DNA from: B2-G16 sp964528085
GTDB lineage: Bacteria; Bipolaricaulota; Bipolaricaulia; UBA7950; UBA9294
Length of the DNA: 37,249 nucleotides
Direction: 5' to 3'
NCBI GenBank assembly: GCA_964528085.1
Contig: CAZGRE010000012.1
Coordinates: 1-37,249 of the forward strand
Shown: positions 1-8,533 of the stretch, one piece after another
Layout: every line of letters starts with the position of its first letter
Position numbering within the stretch: position 1 is the first letter of the stretch
Notes under the pieces: model-generated
Databases searched by the model: none
What the model saw: the letters and a program-made list of their open reading frames with translations, nothing else
What the model was told of the DNA's origin: nothing
Translations under genes and position numbers: made by a program

Positions 1-2467
1 CAGTCCCTCCGTTCCCGTCGGAGACGGTGTAGGTGAAGGTATCCGTCCCGTTGAAATCGGCATCAGGGGTGTAGGTCAGATCTTCACCGTTGTTATCCAC
101 CCAACCGTTTACCGGCTGGGCGACCGAAGTCACCGTAAGCTCATCCCCATCCGGATCAGAATCGTTTGTTAGGACGGAGATCGTCACCGCTACGTCCTCA
201 TCGGTGGCGGCGCTGTCGTCCTGTGCGAACGGAGGGTCGTTCACCGCCGCGACGGTGACCGTCACCTGGGCCGTGTCCGTTCCGCCGCTGCCGTCGGAGA
301 CCGTGTAAGCGAATGTATCGATCCCGTGAAAGTCGGGATCAGGGGTATACACGATTCTACGGCCATTGTTGGTTGCGGTTCCGTTTTCGGGCTCCTCGAC
401 CGAATCAATGTTCAGTCTGTCGCCATCCGGATCTGTGTCATTTGTCAGGACATCGATCTCCACCGCCGTATCCTCGTCAGTATCCGCCTGATCGTCGTTC
501 GCGTTCGGTGGGTCGTTGGTCGGGATGATTACGATGTTCACCGTGGCGATATTCGAGTCGTTTATCCCGTCGTTTGCCTTGTATGTGAATACATCCTCCT
601 CCGTCTCGGTCCCATCGTGGATGTAGGTGAACGAGCCGTTCGACCGGAGGGTCAATCTCCCGTGTTTCACCCCATCGACCAGGATCGCCGTCAGCTCCGT
701 CATCGGCGCGTGTCTGTCGTTTGCCAGGACTCCAGGGGCATCGATTTCTATCGTCCCACCCTCCAGCGCGGTGTACAGGTCATCGCTTGCCACCGGAGGA
801 GGTGTGCAGATGACAGACACCTCTACCGTCGCCGGCTCGGAGATCGCACCATCGTCGTCGGCCACGGTGTACTCGAAGCGGTCTTCACCGCAGGTGCGGG
901 GATAGGGGGTGTAGGTGATCACGCCGGTCGTCGGGTGCACGCTCACCGAGCCGGCCTGTGGGGCTTCGGTGATCGTCACGGTGGTTGGGTCGAGCTGGCC
1001 GTCGGGATCCTCATCGTTGGAGAGGACGTTGATCCCGACGGAGGCGTTCTCGTCGGTAGCCGCCTTATCGGCACGTGCGATCGGTGGCTCATTGCAGACG
1101 ATCGTCACCGAAACCCGTGCCCTATTCGAGGTTGCTCCATCATCATCTTCTATGGTGTATGTGAAATAATCGCTCCCGCAGGAGCCGGGGTTCGGGGTGT
1201 AGGTGACGATCCCGGTCGTCGGGTTGACGTTGAGCGTCCCTTCCCTCGGCTCCCTGACGATCGCGACCGAGGCGCGGTTGATCGTCCCGTCGCTGTCCGA
1301 GTCGTTCGCAGGGACATCGATGTTAACCGGTCTCTCCGCTTCGGTAGTTGCTTCATCATCGAGTGCGATCGGAGGCTCGTTGCACGCGACCTCGATCGTG
1401 ACCTTCGCCCTGTTGGAGATGGCACCGTCGTTGTCGGCTACGGTGTACCGAAAGTAGTCGTTTCTACACTGACCCGGATCAGGGGCATAGGTGACCATTC
1501 CGCTTGCCGGGTCGACGCTGACCGAGCCGTGTTCGGGTTCCTTGACGATGGAGACGCTCGTCGGATCGATCGTCCCGTCACTGTCGGTGTCGTTCCCCAG
1601 GATATCGATCTCGATCGCCCCGTTCTCACGCGTCATCGCCTCATCGTCGTTCGCCTGTGGTGGGGTGTTCACACGCTTGACCTCGACATTCACGGTTGCA
1701 CTCGCTGATCCGCCGTTGCCGTCTGAGATCGTGTACGTGAAGGTATCGGTTCCGATGAACCCCTTGTCCGGCGTGTACTTGATCTTCTTCCCGCTTTTCT
1801 TCGCGGTCCCATTCTCCGGCTGCGTGATATCGGACAGATCTAAGGGGTCGCCATCGGGGTCTTCGTCGTTGGCCAAGACCGAAACCTTCACGTACTTTCC
1901 TTCGTACGTGCTCGCCTCATCATCATTGGCGATCGGAGGCGCGTTTTCCTCCTTCACTTCGGGCGAGGGACCGGTGAGTGGTTCGCCGATCTCTGCGTTC
2001 CGGCCGGCCTTGATGCCGATCCTCGTATCGGCCGGTGCGTACCAATCATCGAGGGTGAAGGAGATCTCCCGCGACTCCTCATCCCTGTAACCATCATCGA
2101 ACTTGACGCCGTAGAGACCGGTCGCCGAATCTTCTCCGACTTCAAAGTTCTCCGATGCGTCGAGGACGTTCTCTTCGTTAAGGGAGGGATCGAGCTCGAT
2201 CACCCAGTGACTGAGGGCCGGTCTCTTCGCTGAAGTGACGCGGTAGGCCCAGGTCGAGGTCCCGTCGTCGTTGTAGACGACGCCGAGGAACTCGAAGCTA
2301 TGTCCAGCGACCGTCAAAACCTGATCGGCGAATGCCCCTAACCCGAACAGGGCGATGAAGACGACCCCGAGAAGGATGACGGATGACGCTCGCAAAGCGG
2401 TGGAAAGACGCCTGTCTTTCGAACACCTTCCCGGTTTGCATTTCCCTCCGCGTTCAGTTGTGATCAT
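1..2467 (-). CDS. Secreted protein with tandem Ig/cadherin-like repeats (3' end beyond window)
   Basis: One open reading frame runs on the minus strand from ATG at 2467 (GGAGGGAAGAG just upstream) to the left edge, giving 822 codons with the C-terminus missing. Residues 1-48 form a long basic n-region and a hydrophobic segment ending in ALFGLGAFADQ, read as a Sec signal. Residues about 50-165 form an unassigned domain containing SHWVIELDPS. Seven tandem domains of 91-98 residues follow, starting near residues 174, 265, 363, 459, 555, 651 and 742. Each begins with a PPxAxDD motif, has an NDxDPDGD-like acidic turn, and ends with a (D/Y)xFxYTVxDxxG strand. These match bacterial Ig-like/cadherin-like (Big_9, Cadherin_5) domains of surface adhesins. 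Domains 2-4 each carry two cysteines; the others carry none. Adhesion or a structural surface role is inferred, and any anchor would lie in the missing C-terminus. Confidence 0.85.
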   Translation of the reverse strand, partial: MITTERGGKCKPGRCSKDRRLSTALRASSVILLGVVFIALFGLGAFADQVLTVAGHSFEFLGVVYNDDGTSTWAYRVTSAKRPALSHWVIELDPSLNEENVLDASENFEVGEDSATGLYGVKFDDGYRDEESREISFTLDDWYAPADTRIGIKAGRNAEIGEPLTGPSPEVKEENAPPIANDDEASTYEGKYVKVSVLANDEDPDGDPLDLSDITQPENGTAKKSGKKIKYTPDKGFIGTDTFTYTISDGNGGSASATVNVEVKRVNTPPQANDDEAMTRENGAIEIDILGNDTDSDGTIDPTSVSIVKEPEHGSVSVDPASGMVTYAPDPGQCRNDYFRYTVADNDGAISNRAKVTIEVACNEPPIALDDEATTEAERPVNIDVPANDSDSDGTINRASVAIVREPREGTLNVNPTTGIVTYTPNPGSCGSDYFTYTIEDDDGATSNRARVSVTIVCNEPPIARADKAATDENASVGINVLSNDEDPDGQLDPTTVTITEAPQAGSVSVHPTTGVITYTPYPRTCGEDRFEYTVADDDGAISEPATVEVSVICTPPPVASDDLYTALEGGTIEIDAPGVLANDRHAPMTELTAILVDGVKHGRLTLRSNGSFTYIHDGTETEEDVFTYKANDGINDSNIATVNIVIIPTNDPPNANDDQADTDEDTAVEIDVLTNDTDPDGDRLNIDSVEEPENGTATNNGRRIVYTPDPDFHGIDTFAYTVSDGSGGTDTAQVTVTVAAVNDPPFAQDDSAATDEDVAVTISVLTNDSDPDGDELTVTSVAQPVNGWVDNNGEDLTYTPDADFNGTDTFTYTVSDGNGGT

Positions 2468-2589
2468 CTCTTCCCTCCATTGAGCGAATCCTTTGCGAAG
2501 ATCATTCCAGCTCTCTATTACAAGTCGATTATTCCTGAGAAGCCCCCGGTCCAGCGGGATATTCCGATCACTTGTAGATGGAGGGTGTT

Positions 2590-3279
2590 CTACCTATGCT
2601 CCGCGTTCCCGCCGAGGCCGGGGACACGGACGCGGTTCTCCAGCATCAGGAGGAGGCGGGAGACGATCAACACGATGACGAGGTAAATGAGGGCGACGAT
2701 GACGTAGGTGTCGAACGTCCGTGCCGTATGGAGGGCGATCTTCTTCCCCTCGAACGTCAGCTCGGTGAGGGAGAGGAAGTAGGCGAGGGACGAGTACTTG
2801 ATACTGTAGATCAGCTCATTCGACCAGGAGGGGATGACGATCCGAAGCGCCTGTGGGAGGATGATGTGCCGGATCGCTTTCACCTTGCTCAGCCCGATCG
2901 ATCGGGCCGCCATCATCTGTCCGCTTTCGATCGACTGGATCGCCCCACGGAAGTACTCGGCCTGGTAGGCGGCGCTGTTCAAGCCGAGGCCGAAGATCGC
3001 CGCTACGAACGGGGTTATCCGCAGCCCGACCATTGCCAGGTAGGGGGGGAGTCCGTAGTAGATCAGGAGGAGCTGGGCGAGGAGGGGGGTCCCGCGGAAG
3101 AACTGGACGTAGAGACTCGAGATGAATCGGATCGGTTTATTCCCGTACACTCGACCGAGGGCGAGGAGGATCCCAACGGTGAACCCAAGGGTGATGGCGC
3201 ACGCCGTCAACTCGAGGGTCACTCCACTAGCCTCAAGCAGGCGGGGTAAGATGCTCCCGGCGAACTTGAAGAATTCCAT
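2590..3279 (-). CDS. Polar amino acid ABC transporter permease
   Basis: Inner-membrane subunit (229 aa) of a polar amino acid uptake ABC transporter of the HisM/GlnP type. The hydrophobic profile and the EAA-like loop, visible as GAIQSIESGQMMAARSIGLS followed by KAIRHIILPQALRIVIPSWSNE (residues about 110-160), mark the ATPase contact typical of the family. It is the last gene of a four-gene operon reading leftwards and starts 9 nt after the ATPase gene stop. The companion permease at 4064-4759 shares the loop motif, so the membrane core is probably a heterodimer. No terminator with a U-tract is visible after its stop before the adhesin gene at 2467. Substrate specificity cannot be read from the sequence. 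Confidence 0.9.
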   Translation of the reverse strand: MEFFKFAGSILPRLLEASGVTLELTACAITLGFTVGILLALGRVYGNKPIRFISSLYVQFFRGTPLLAQLLLIYYGLPPYLAMVGLRITPFVAAIFGLGLNSAAYQAEYFRGAIQSIESGQMMAARSIGLSKVKAIRHIILPQALRIVIPSWSNELIYSIKYSSLAYFLSLTELTFEGKKIALHTARTFDTYVIVALIYLVIVLIVSRLLLMLENRVRVPGLGGNAEHR

Positions 3280-3288
3280 GCTCTCTCC

Positions 3289-4062
3289 TCAATCTCCGTA
3301 TAGCTCGGTTATCTTATGCAAAAATTCTCTTGTTCGCGGCTCCTTCGAGGAGCTGAACAGCTGTTCCGGCGGGCCCTCCTCGACGATCACACCGTGCTCC
3401 ATGAAGATGATCTCGTCGGCGACCGAGCGGGCGAATCCCATCTCGTGTGAGACGACGAGCATCGTCATCCCTTCGCGGGCGAGGTTGATCATCACCGTCA
3501 GCACCTCGCCGATCAGCTCGGGATCGAGGGCGCTTGTCGGCTCGTCGAACAGGATGAGGAGGGGGGACATGGCGAGCGCCCGCGCGATCGACACCCGTTG
3601 CTGCTGCCCGCCGGATAGCTCGGCCGGGTACGCATCCGCCTTGTCGGCGAGGCCGACCCGTTCCAGCTCCTCCAGCGCGAGTTTCGTCGCCTCTTCCTTG
3701 CTCAGCCCCTTCACCTTCATCGGCCCGATCCTCACGTTGTCTACGGCGGTCATATGGGTGAACAGGTTGAAGCTCTGGAAGACGAACCCGATCTGGGCGC
3801 GGATCCGGTTGATGTCCGTATTCCGGCTCGTCGCCTCCACGCCGCCGAGCCAGACGCTCCCCTTGTCGGGTATGGTCAGCTGGTTTATGCAGCGGAGGAG
3901 GGTGCTCTTCCCCGTCCCTGACGGGCCGATCACGACCTTCGTCTCCCCCCGGCGGAGGCTGAGGGAGACACCGCGCAACACCCGGTTGTCGCCGTAAGCC
4001 TTATGCAGGTCCTCAACCCTGAGGACGATCTCATCGGATATGATGCGCTTCTCTCGGTTCAT
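3289..4062 (-). CDS. Polar amino acid ABC transporter ATP-binding protein
   Basis: Cytoplasmic ATPase (257 aa) energising the amino acid importer. All nucleotide-binding motifs are intact: Walker A GPSGTGKST at residues 46-54, Q-loop Q96 in FVFQSF, signature LSGGQQQR at 149-156, Walker B LLILFDEP at 168-175, D-loop SALD, and switch His206 in VVSHEMG. Length and motif spacing match GlnQ/HisP-type subunits. The ATG at 4062 lies 1 nt after the TGA of the upstream permease (TGACATG), so translation is probably coupled. The four-residue motif ALDP and the following region are canonical, with no sign of degeneration. The transported amino acid is unknown. Confidence 0.95.
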   Translation of the reverse strand: MNREKRIISDEIVLRVEDLHKAYGDNRVLRGVSLSLRRGETKVVIGPSGTGKSTLLRCINQLTIPDKGSVWLGGVEATSRNTDINRIRAQIGFVFQSFNLFTHMTAVDNVRIGPMKVKGLSKEEATKLALEELERVGLADKADAYPAELSGGQQQRVSIARALAMSPLLILFDEPTSALDPELIGEVLTVMINLAREGMTMLVVSHEMGFARSVADEIIFMEHGVIVEEGPPEQLFSSSKEPRTREFLHKITELYGD

Positions 4063-4063
4063 G

Positions 4064-4759
4064 TCAGCGTTCTACTCTCCCTCTCATCTCGAACCCCGGG
4101 ATCCGCACCCTGTCCTCGAGGAACGCCAAGGAGCGGTTCCCGGCGTAGGTGAGGACGAGGTAGATCAACGCGACGACCATCCAGATGATTAGAATCCATT
4201 CAGCGCCGAGTGAGTATTGGATTCTTGTCATGATGAGCGTCCCCTCCTTCGCCAATTCGACGACGCCGATCGCACTCGCAAGGGAGGTGTCCTTGAGGAC
4301 ACTCGAGAACTCGTTCGACCACGGAGGGATCGCAAGCCGGAACGCTTGCGGGAGGATGATGTGCCGGATCGCTTGGAACTTGCTCATCCCGATCGACCGG
4401 GCAGCGAGCATCTGTCCCTGGCTTATCGCCTGGATCGCGCCGCGGAAGATCTGCGATTGATACGCCGACGAACGGAGGCCGAGGGCGATCAGCGCCGATG
4501 TGAATGCCGGGAGCATGATGTGGAACGAGCGTGCCAGCCCGCTGTGGAAGAGGAGGATCAGGACGAGAGCCGGTATCCCACGGAACGTCTGTTCATATGC
4601 CCGACAGAGCCAGCGGAGGGGGCGGTAGCCGTAGACCTGGGCGAAGGCGATCGGGAAGCCGAGGAGGAGCCCCACCACCAGGAGGCTTAGAGTCATCAGG
4701 ATCGTGGTCGGAACCCCTTTTACGATCAGCGGTCCGATGCTCCCCCAGATTACACTCAT
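4064..4759 (-). CDS. Polar amino acid ABC transporter permease
   Basis: Second membrane subunit (231 aa) of the amino acid ABC importer. The N-terminus carries TTILMTLSLLVVGLLLGFPIA, the first membrane helix. The EAA-type cytoplasmic loop GAIQAISQGQMLAARSIGMS plus HIILPQAFRLAIPPWSNEF is near residues 105-155. It closely resembles the permease at 2590-3279, consistent with an ancestral duplication giving a heterodimeric pore. It starts at ATG 4759 behind GGAAGGGAAGC and is separated from the binding-protein gene by 122 nt holding a perfect hairpin (4782-4816). Only 1 nt separates its stop from the ATPase start. Confidence 0.9.
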   Translation of the reverse strand: MSVIWGSIGPLIVKGVPTTILMTLSLLVVGLLLGFPIAFAQVYGYRPLRWLCRAYEQTFRGIPALVLILLFHSGLARSFHIMLPAFTSALIALGLRSSAYQSQIFRGAIQAISQGQMLAARSIGMSKFQAIRHIILPQAFRLAIPPWSNEFSSVLKDTSLASAIGVVELAKEGTLIMTRIQYSLGAEWILIIWMVVALIYLVLTYAGNRSLAFLEDRVRIPGFEMRGRVER

Positions 4760-4781
4760 GCTTCCCTTCCGCCCTTAACCT

Positions 4782-4816
4782 AAGGGGAACGTGAAGGAGC
4801 CCTTCACGTTCCCCTT
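4782..4816 (-). other. Perfect 16-bp intercistronic hairpin in ABC operon
   Basis: Arm 4782-4797 (AAGGGGAACGTGAAGG) is exactly complementary to arm 4801-4816, with a 3-nt loop. It lies 65 nt after the binding-protein stop and 22 nt before the permease start. No U-run follows it on the minus strand, so it is not a standard intrinsic terminator. By analogy with stem-loops after binding-protein genes in other ABC operons, it may protect the upstream mRNA from 3' decay and so raise binding-protein levels over the membrane subunits. Confidence 0.75.
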
Positions 4817-4881
4817 CCTACGTTACGTCCTTCGTCTTACCCTAAGTCCAAGGGTCTCACCGTGTCGGTGCTCGCTTAGCC

Positions 4882-5733
4882 CTACTGGTTGGCGAGATCG
4901 GCCAACGACTGGGCGAAGCTGACCACGTCCCCTTCATCGAGGTAGTGCTTGCTTGCCTTCCAGGCGGCCTCGACCTTCGTCTGATCTGTACCCATGTAGG
5001 CCCTGATCAGGTTATCCCAAGCTCCCATCGCTTGCAGCTTCTTTATCCCATCGTTGATCAGCGGGAGAAGCCCCTTCGGATCGCCCTCCGCGACGAAGAA
5101 ACCGAACTTTTCACCGGTCTCGATCACGCCGGCGATCACGAGCCTCGAGTCGACGGCCACACTCGCGCGGGAAGCCGGTTCGTCCTGGACGACCGCATCG
5201 ATGTTCCCATTGATCAGGTCGAGAACGGCCAGGGGATAGAGGGGATACTCGGCGAGCTTGACATCGACTCCGTTGGCGATCAGGTTCTCCTTGATCCAGA
5301 CCGCTCCTGTCGTCTCAGTCTGAGCACCGACGGTGTGCCCACCGCTCAGCGCGGTGACGATGTTGAGGCCGGAATCGGCGCGGACGATGACCGCCTGATT
5401 CGAGGTCCAGTACGGATCGGAGAAGTCCACCTTCAATTCCCGCTCTGCCGTGATCGTCGCCCCGGACGCACCGATATCCGCGCGGCCGATCCCGACGTCG
5501 TCGAAGATGATGTCCCAATCGTAGCTGACGATCTTAACCTCGAAGCCCTCGACGATCGCGATCATCCGGATCGCGTCGAGATCGAACCCGTAGAAGTTAC
5601 CCGATGTGTCCGTCCATTCGAACGGGGGCCACGTCGTGTCGGACGCCACGGTGTACGTCTCACCGGATCCGGCGATGGCGAATGCACCGACCGCTAAGAC
5701 GATCAGCAGACCTACTGCTAGCAATTTTCTCAT
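4882..5733 (-). CDS. Polar amino acid ABC transporter substrate-binding protein
   Basis: Periplasmic binding protein (283 aa), family 3 solute-binding fold. Residues 1-21 are a Sec signal (MRKLLAVGLLIVLAVGAFAIA) with no lipobox cysteine, so it is predicted soluble rather than lipid-anchored. The ligand-site signatures are present: DTTWPPFEW at 32-40, GFDLD at 49-53, and TAEREL followed by DFSDPYW (about 95-109), which normally supplies the arginine that binds the ligand carboxylate. It is the first gene of the four-gene operon. The start is fixed by AAGGAGG ten nt upstream of ATG 5733, with a good promoter at 5758-5787. The amino acid bound is not predictable. Confidence 0.93.
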   Translation of the reverse strand: MRKLLAVGLLIVLAVGAFAIAGSGETYTVASDTTWPPFEWTDTSGNFYGFDLDAIRMIAIVEGFEVKIVSYDWDIIFDDVGIGRADIGASGATITAERELKVDFSDPYWTSNQAVIVRADSGLNIVTALSGGHTVGAQTETTGAVWIKENLIANGVDVKLAEYPLYPLAVLDLINGNIDAVVQDEPASRASVAVDSRLVIAGVIETGEKFGFFVAEGDPKGLLPLINDGIKKLQAMGAWDNLIRAYMGTDQTKVEAAWKASKHYLDEGDVVSFAQSLADLANQ

Positions 5734-5757
5734 ACGTGCGACACCTCCTTGAGAGTT

Positions 5758-5787
5758 AATCTACCACAGAATGCTCTCCCCGGTCAA
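5758..5787 (-). promoter_or_regulatory. Putative sigma-70 promoter for ABC operon
   Basis: On the minus strand TTGACC (-35, 5787-5782) is followed after 18 nt by TAGATT (-10, 5763-5758). The -10 box lies 24 nt before the ATG of the binding-protein gene, with AAGGAGG in between. Five of six -35 and four of six -10 bases match consensus. Confidence 0.5.
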
Positions 5788-5810
5788 TCGATCGGCACGC
5801 GGTAAACCGG

Positions 5811-5839
5811 TTGGACTGAAGTCGGATCGAGGGTAGACT
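5811..5839 (+). promoter_or_regulatory. Putative promoter for glnS
   Basis: TTGGAC (5811-5816), 17 nt, TAGACT (5834-5839). Transcription would start near 5846. That would leave the upstream TTG (5845) and ATG (5851) almost leaderless, whereas GTG 5881 would have a 35-nt leader carrying GGAGG. Matches to consensus are modest (3/6 and 4/6). Confidence 0.35.
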
Positions 5840-5880
5840 AGGCTTTGGCTATGAGCGGAGGTGAGGGAGGAAATGGGGCA

Positions 5881-7599
5881 GTGACGCGGGGTGAGAAAGC
5901 GGAGGGGATCGACTTCATCCGCCGGATAATCGCTGAGGACGTAAGGGAGGGTAAGAACGACGGGCGCGTTCACACGCGCTGGCCACCGGAGCCGAACGGG
6001 TACATCCACGTCGGACACGCGAAGACCCTCCTTCTCAACTACTGGATCGCCCAGGAGTTCGGGGGGAAGTTCAATCTTCGGTTCGACGACACCAACCCGA
6101 CCAAGGAGGAGACCGAGTACGTGGAGGCGATCATTGAGGACGCCCGCTGGCTCGGCGTCGATTGGGAGGATCGCCTCTTCTTCGCCTCCGACTATTACGG
6201 GCAGCTCTACGAATGGGCCGAGTACCTGATAAAGGCGGGGAAGGCCTACGTCTGCGATCTCTCCCCCGAGGAGATAAGCGAGTACCGCGGAACGGCGAGG
6301 CGCAAAGGGGATAGGACGATAACCCCTCCGGGGAAGGACAGCCCGTATCGGAACCGCTCCGTTGAGGAGAACCTCGACCTGTTCAGGAGGATGCGCGCCG
6401 GTGAATTCCCGGATGGATCGAAGACCCTCCGCGCGAAGATCGACATGGCGCATCCGAACCTGAACATGCGCGATCCGGTGATGTATCGGATCCTTCGTGC
6501 CACCCATCACCGGACCGGGGATGAATGGTGCATCTACCCGACCTACGATTGGGCGCACGGTCAGTCGGACGCGATCGAGGGGATCACCCACTCCCTCTGC
6601 ACGCTCGAGTTCGAGAACCACCGGCCGCTTTACGATTGGTTCCTCGATAACCTCCCGATCGAGCAACGTCCCCGTCAGATCGAGCTCGCACCCCTCGCCC
6701 TCACCTACACCGTCCTGAGCAAACGGAAGCTGAGGAGGCTGGTGGAGGAAGGGCACGTGACCGGGTGGGACGACCCCCGGATGCCGACGATCGCCGGGAT
6801 GCGGCGGAGGGGGTACACCCCCGAGGCGATCCACGACTTCATCCGCCGCCTCGGGGTGACGAAATCGGAGGGGATGGTGGAGTTTGGCCTCCTCGAGCAC
6901 TGCCTCCGGCAGGATCTGAACAGGCGTGCTCCGCGCCGGATGGCCGTCCTCGATCCGCTTAAGGTGGTGCTCACGAATTATCCGGAAGGGAAGGTAGAAG
7001 AGATCGAGGCGATAAACAACCCGGAGGATGAGAGGGCTGGGACGCGGATGGTCCCGTTCTCACGCGAGATCTACATCGAACGGGAGGATTTCATGGAGGA
7101 CCCCCCCTCGAAGTTCTACCGGCTCGCCCCGGGGAGGGAGGTCCGCCTCCGTTACGCCTATTTCATAACGTGCACCGATGTGATAAAGGATCCTTCCGGG
7201 AAGATCGTCGAGCTTCGCTGCATCTACGACCCGGCTACGCGGGGCGGGGACGCTCCGGACGGGAGGAGGGTGAAGGCGACCCTCCACTGGGTCTCGGCCG
7301 GACATGCGATCGATGGGGAAGTGAGGCTGTACGACTCCCTCTTCCTCAAGGAGAACCCGAACGACGTCGAGGAAGGAGGGGACTTCCTCGATAATCTGAA
7401 TCCGGATTCGCTCGTAGTCCTGAAGGGATGCAAGCTCGAGCCTTCACTCGTAGATGTACAGCCAGGGGATCGCTTCCAGTTCGAGAGGAAGGGGTATTTC
7501 TGCGTCGATCCGGACAGCCGCCCTACCCGCCCGGTCTTCAACCGGACCGTCACCCTCCGCGACACCTGGGCGAAGATAAAAGGGCGGATAAAGGGGTAA
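5881..7599 (+). CDS. glnS: Glutaminyl-tRNA synthetase
   Basis: Class I synthetase (572 aa from this start) that charges tRNA-Gln directly with glutamine. The HIGH motif is HVGH at residues 43-46 within PPEPNGYIHVGHAKT. The KMSKS counterpart is VLSKRKL near residue 277. The C-terminal half matches the two beta-barrel anticodon-binding domains of GlnRS. I prefer GTG 5881 because GGAGG sits 10 nt upstream and the distance to the conserved FIRRII segment then equals that in E. coli GlnRS (554 aa). TTG 5845 and ATG 5851 are in frame and would add 12 or 10 residues. A PDZ-protein gene follows after 4 nt. Direct glutaminylation is patchy among bacteria, where many use GatCAB instead. Confidence 0.95.
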   Translation: MTRGEKAEGIDFIRRIIAEDVREGKNDGRVHTRWPPEPNGYIHVGHAKTLLLNYWIAQEFGGKFNLRFDDTNPTKEETEYVEAIIEDARWLGVDWEDRLFFASDYYGQLYEWAEYLIKAGKAYVCDLSPEEISEYRGTARRKGDRTITPPGKDSPYRNRSVEENLDLFRRMRAGEFPDGSKTLRAKIDMAHPNLNMRDPVMYRILRATHHRTGDEWCIYPTYDWAHGQSDAIEGITHSLCTLEFENHRPLYDWFLDNLPIEQRPRQIELAPLALTYTVLSKRKLRRLVEEGHVTGWDDPRMPTIAGMRRRGYTPEAIHDFIRRLGVTKSEGMVEFGLLEHCLRQDLNRRAPRRMAVLDPLKVVLTNYPEGKVEEIEAINNPEDERAGTRMVPFSREIYIEREDFMEDPPSKFYRLAPGREVRLRYAYFITCTDVIKDPSGKIVELRCIYDPATRGGDAPDGRRVKATLHWVSAGHAIDGEVRLYDSLFLKENPNDVEEGGDFLDNLNPDSLVVLKGCKLEPSLVDVQPGDRFQFERKGYFCVDPDSRPTRPVFNRTVTLRDTWAKIKGRIKG

Positions 7600-7603
7600 A
7601 GAT

Positions 7604-8527
7604 ATGAAAAATCGATATCTCATCGGTTTGATCTTGTCGATCGTGGCTCTGGCGGCCGTTCCGTCGATCGGGTATGCGATCAGCGGCCGGTACGTCGACG
7701 TCGACATCGAGGTCTTCCATGGCTGGGGATTCCTCGGTCTCGGGACGTGGGAGAGGCTCGAGCCGCACCTGATATCGGTTCGGATCGAGCCGCTACCGGG
7801 CGGCGATGCCGCCGTCCTTGGGGTCGACTACGCTTTCCACCGCGACTACAGGATCACCCCCTCTCTCGGTGATCCGTACCGCGTCGTCCTCACGAATCGG
7901 ACGGACTCCCTCCTCGGAGTCGTCCTTGCGATCGATGGGCTGAACACGAACGGCGACGCCGAGGTGACGGGGACGGATGCGGACAAGAAATGGATCCTCC
8001 TTCCGAACCAGACCGTCCGGATCGCCGGTTGGCAGGTCGGGACGGACCGGGCGCTTGCGTTCTCGTTCGCCACCCCGAGCTCCTCGCACTCCCCCGAACC
8101 GAGCCTGCGGGGGCTCATCCGCGTCTACGCATATCTCCCGTCGGGGGAGGGTGAGCCCGCGGCGAAGGGGACCGGCGCGGGAGCCCTGGTAGACCAGCCG
8201 ACGGTCGTGATACCGTTTCACTCAGCCTCTCACGCCCCCGTTGAGGTGATCTCGATCGGCTACGGCCGCGCACGGGTCGGGCTCGGGTTCCTCTGCGGGG
8301 AGAGCGATGGTGTCGGGATCCTGGTCGAGAGCGTTGTCCCCGGGACGATCGCCGATCTGCGCGGTCTACGAGCAGGCGATCTGATCAGCTACGCAAACGG
8401 CGTTCCAATCGACTCGTGCTCGGACCTAGCGGAACTTCTGACGACGAGATCACCGGGGGATAGGATCGTGGTGAAGGTCCACCGCCAGGATCGGGCGTTC
8501 CTGTTGATGCTCGAGATCGAGGAGTAG
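7604..8527 (+). CDS. Secreted protein with C-terminal PDZ domain
   Basis: 307 aa. Residues 1-26 look like a Sec signal (hydrophobic LIGLILSIVALAAVPSIGYA). Residues about 85-180 form an unrecognised beta-rich domain with PYRVVLTNRT, a DGLNTNGD turn and LPNQTVRIAGWQV. Residues about 222-304 form a PDZ domain, with VGLGFL, VVPGTIADLRGLRAGDLI, then NGVPIDSCSDL. No protease domain is present, so it probably acts as a periplasmic or surface adaptor that binds protein C-termini or exposed segments. It starts 4 nt after the glnS stop behind an AAAGGGG element and is probably co-transcribed with it. Its stop lies 6 nt from that of the convergent caspase-like gene. Function unknown beyond the PDZ domain. 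Confidence 0.8.
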   Translation: MKNRYLIGLILSIVALAAVPSIGYAISGRYVDVDIEVFHGWGFLGLGTWERLEPHLISVRIEPLPGGDAAVLGVDYAFHRDYRITPSLGDPYRVVLTNRTDSLLGVVLAIDGLNTNGDAEVTGTDADKKWILLPNQTVRIAGWQVGTDRALAFSFATPSSSHSPEPSLRGLIRVYAYLPSGEGEPAAKGTGAGALVDQPTVVIPFHSASHAPVEVISIGYGRARVGLGFLCGESDGVGILVESVVPGTIADLRGLRAGDLISYANGVPIDSCSDLAELLTTRSPGDRIVVKVHRQDRAFLLMLEIEE

Positions 8528-8533
8528 GGCGGA

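Noticed and set aside
326..1708. 460-codon plus-strand open frame
   Set aside because: It is the complement of the adhesin repeats and reads as low-complexity VVRVR/IDDRD sequence with no ribosome site. The minus-strand frame has signal peptide and domains.
1..2467. CRISPR or tandem DNA repeats in the repeat region
   Set aside because: The roughly 290-nt periodicity reflects protein domains with diverged DNA sequence, not identical short repeats with spacers.
4782..4816. Intrinsic terminator
   Set aside because: The stem is perfect but no U-run follows on the transcribed strand, and the operon continues 22 nt later.
5761..6900. 379-codon minus-strand frame opposite glnS
   Set aside because: It mirrors glnS codons, has no start signal, and would cross the glnS/ABC promoter region.
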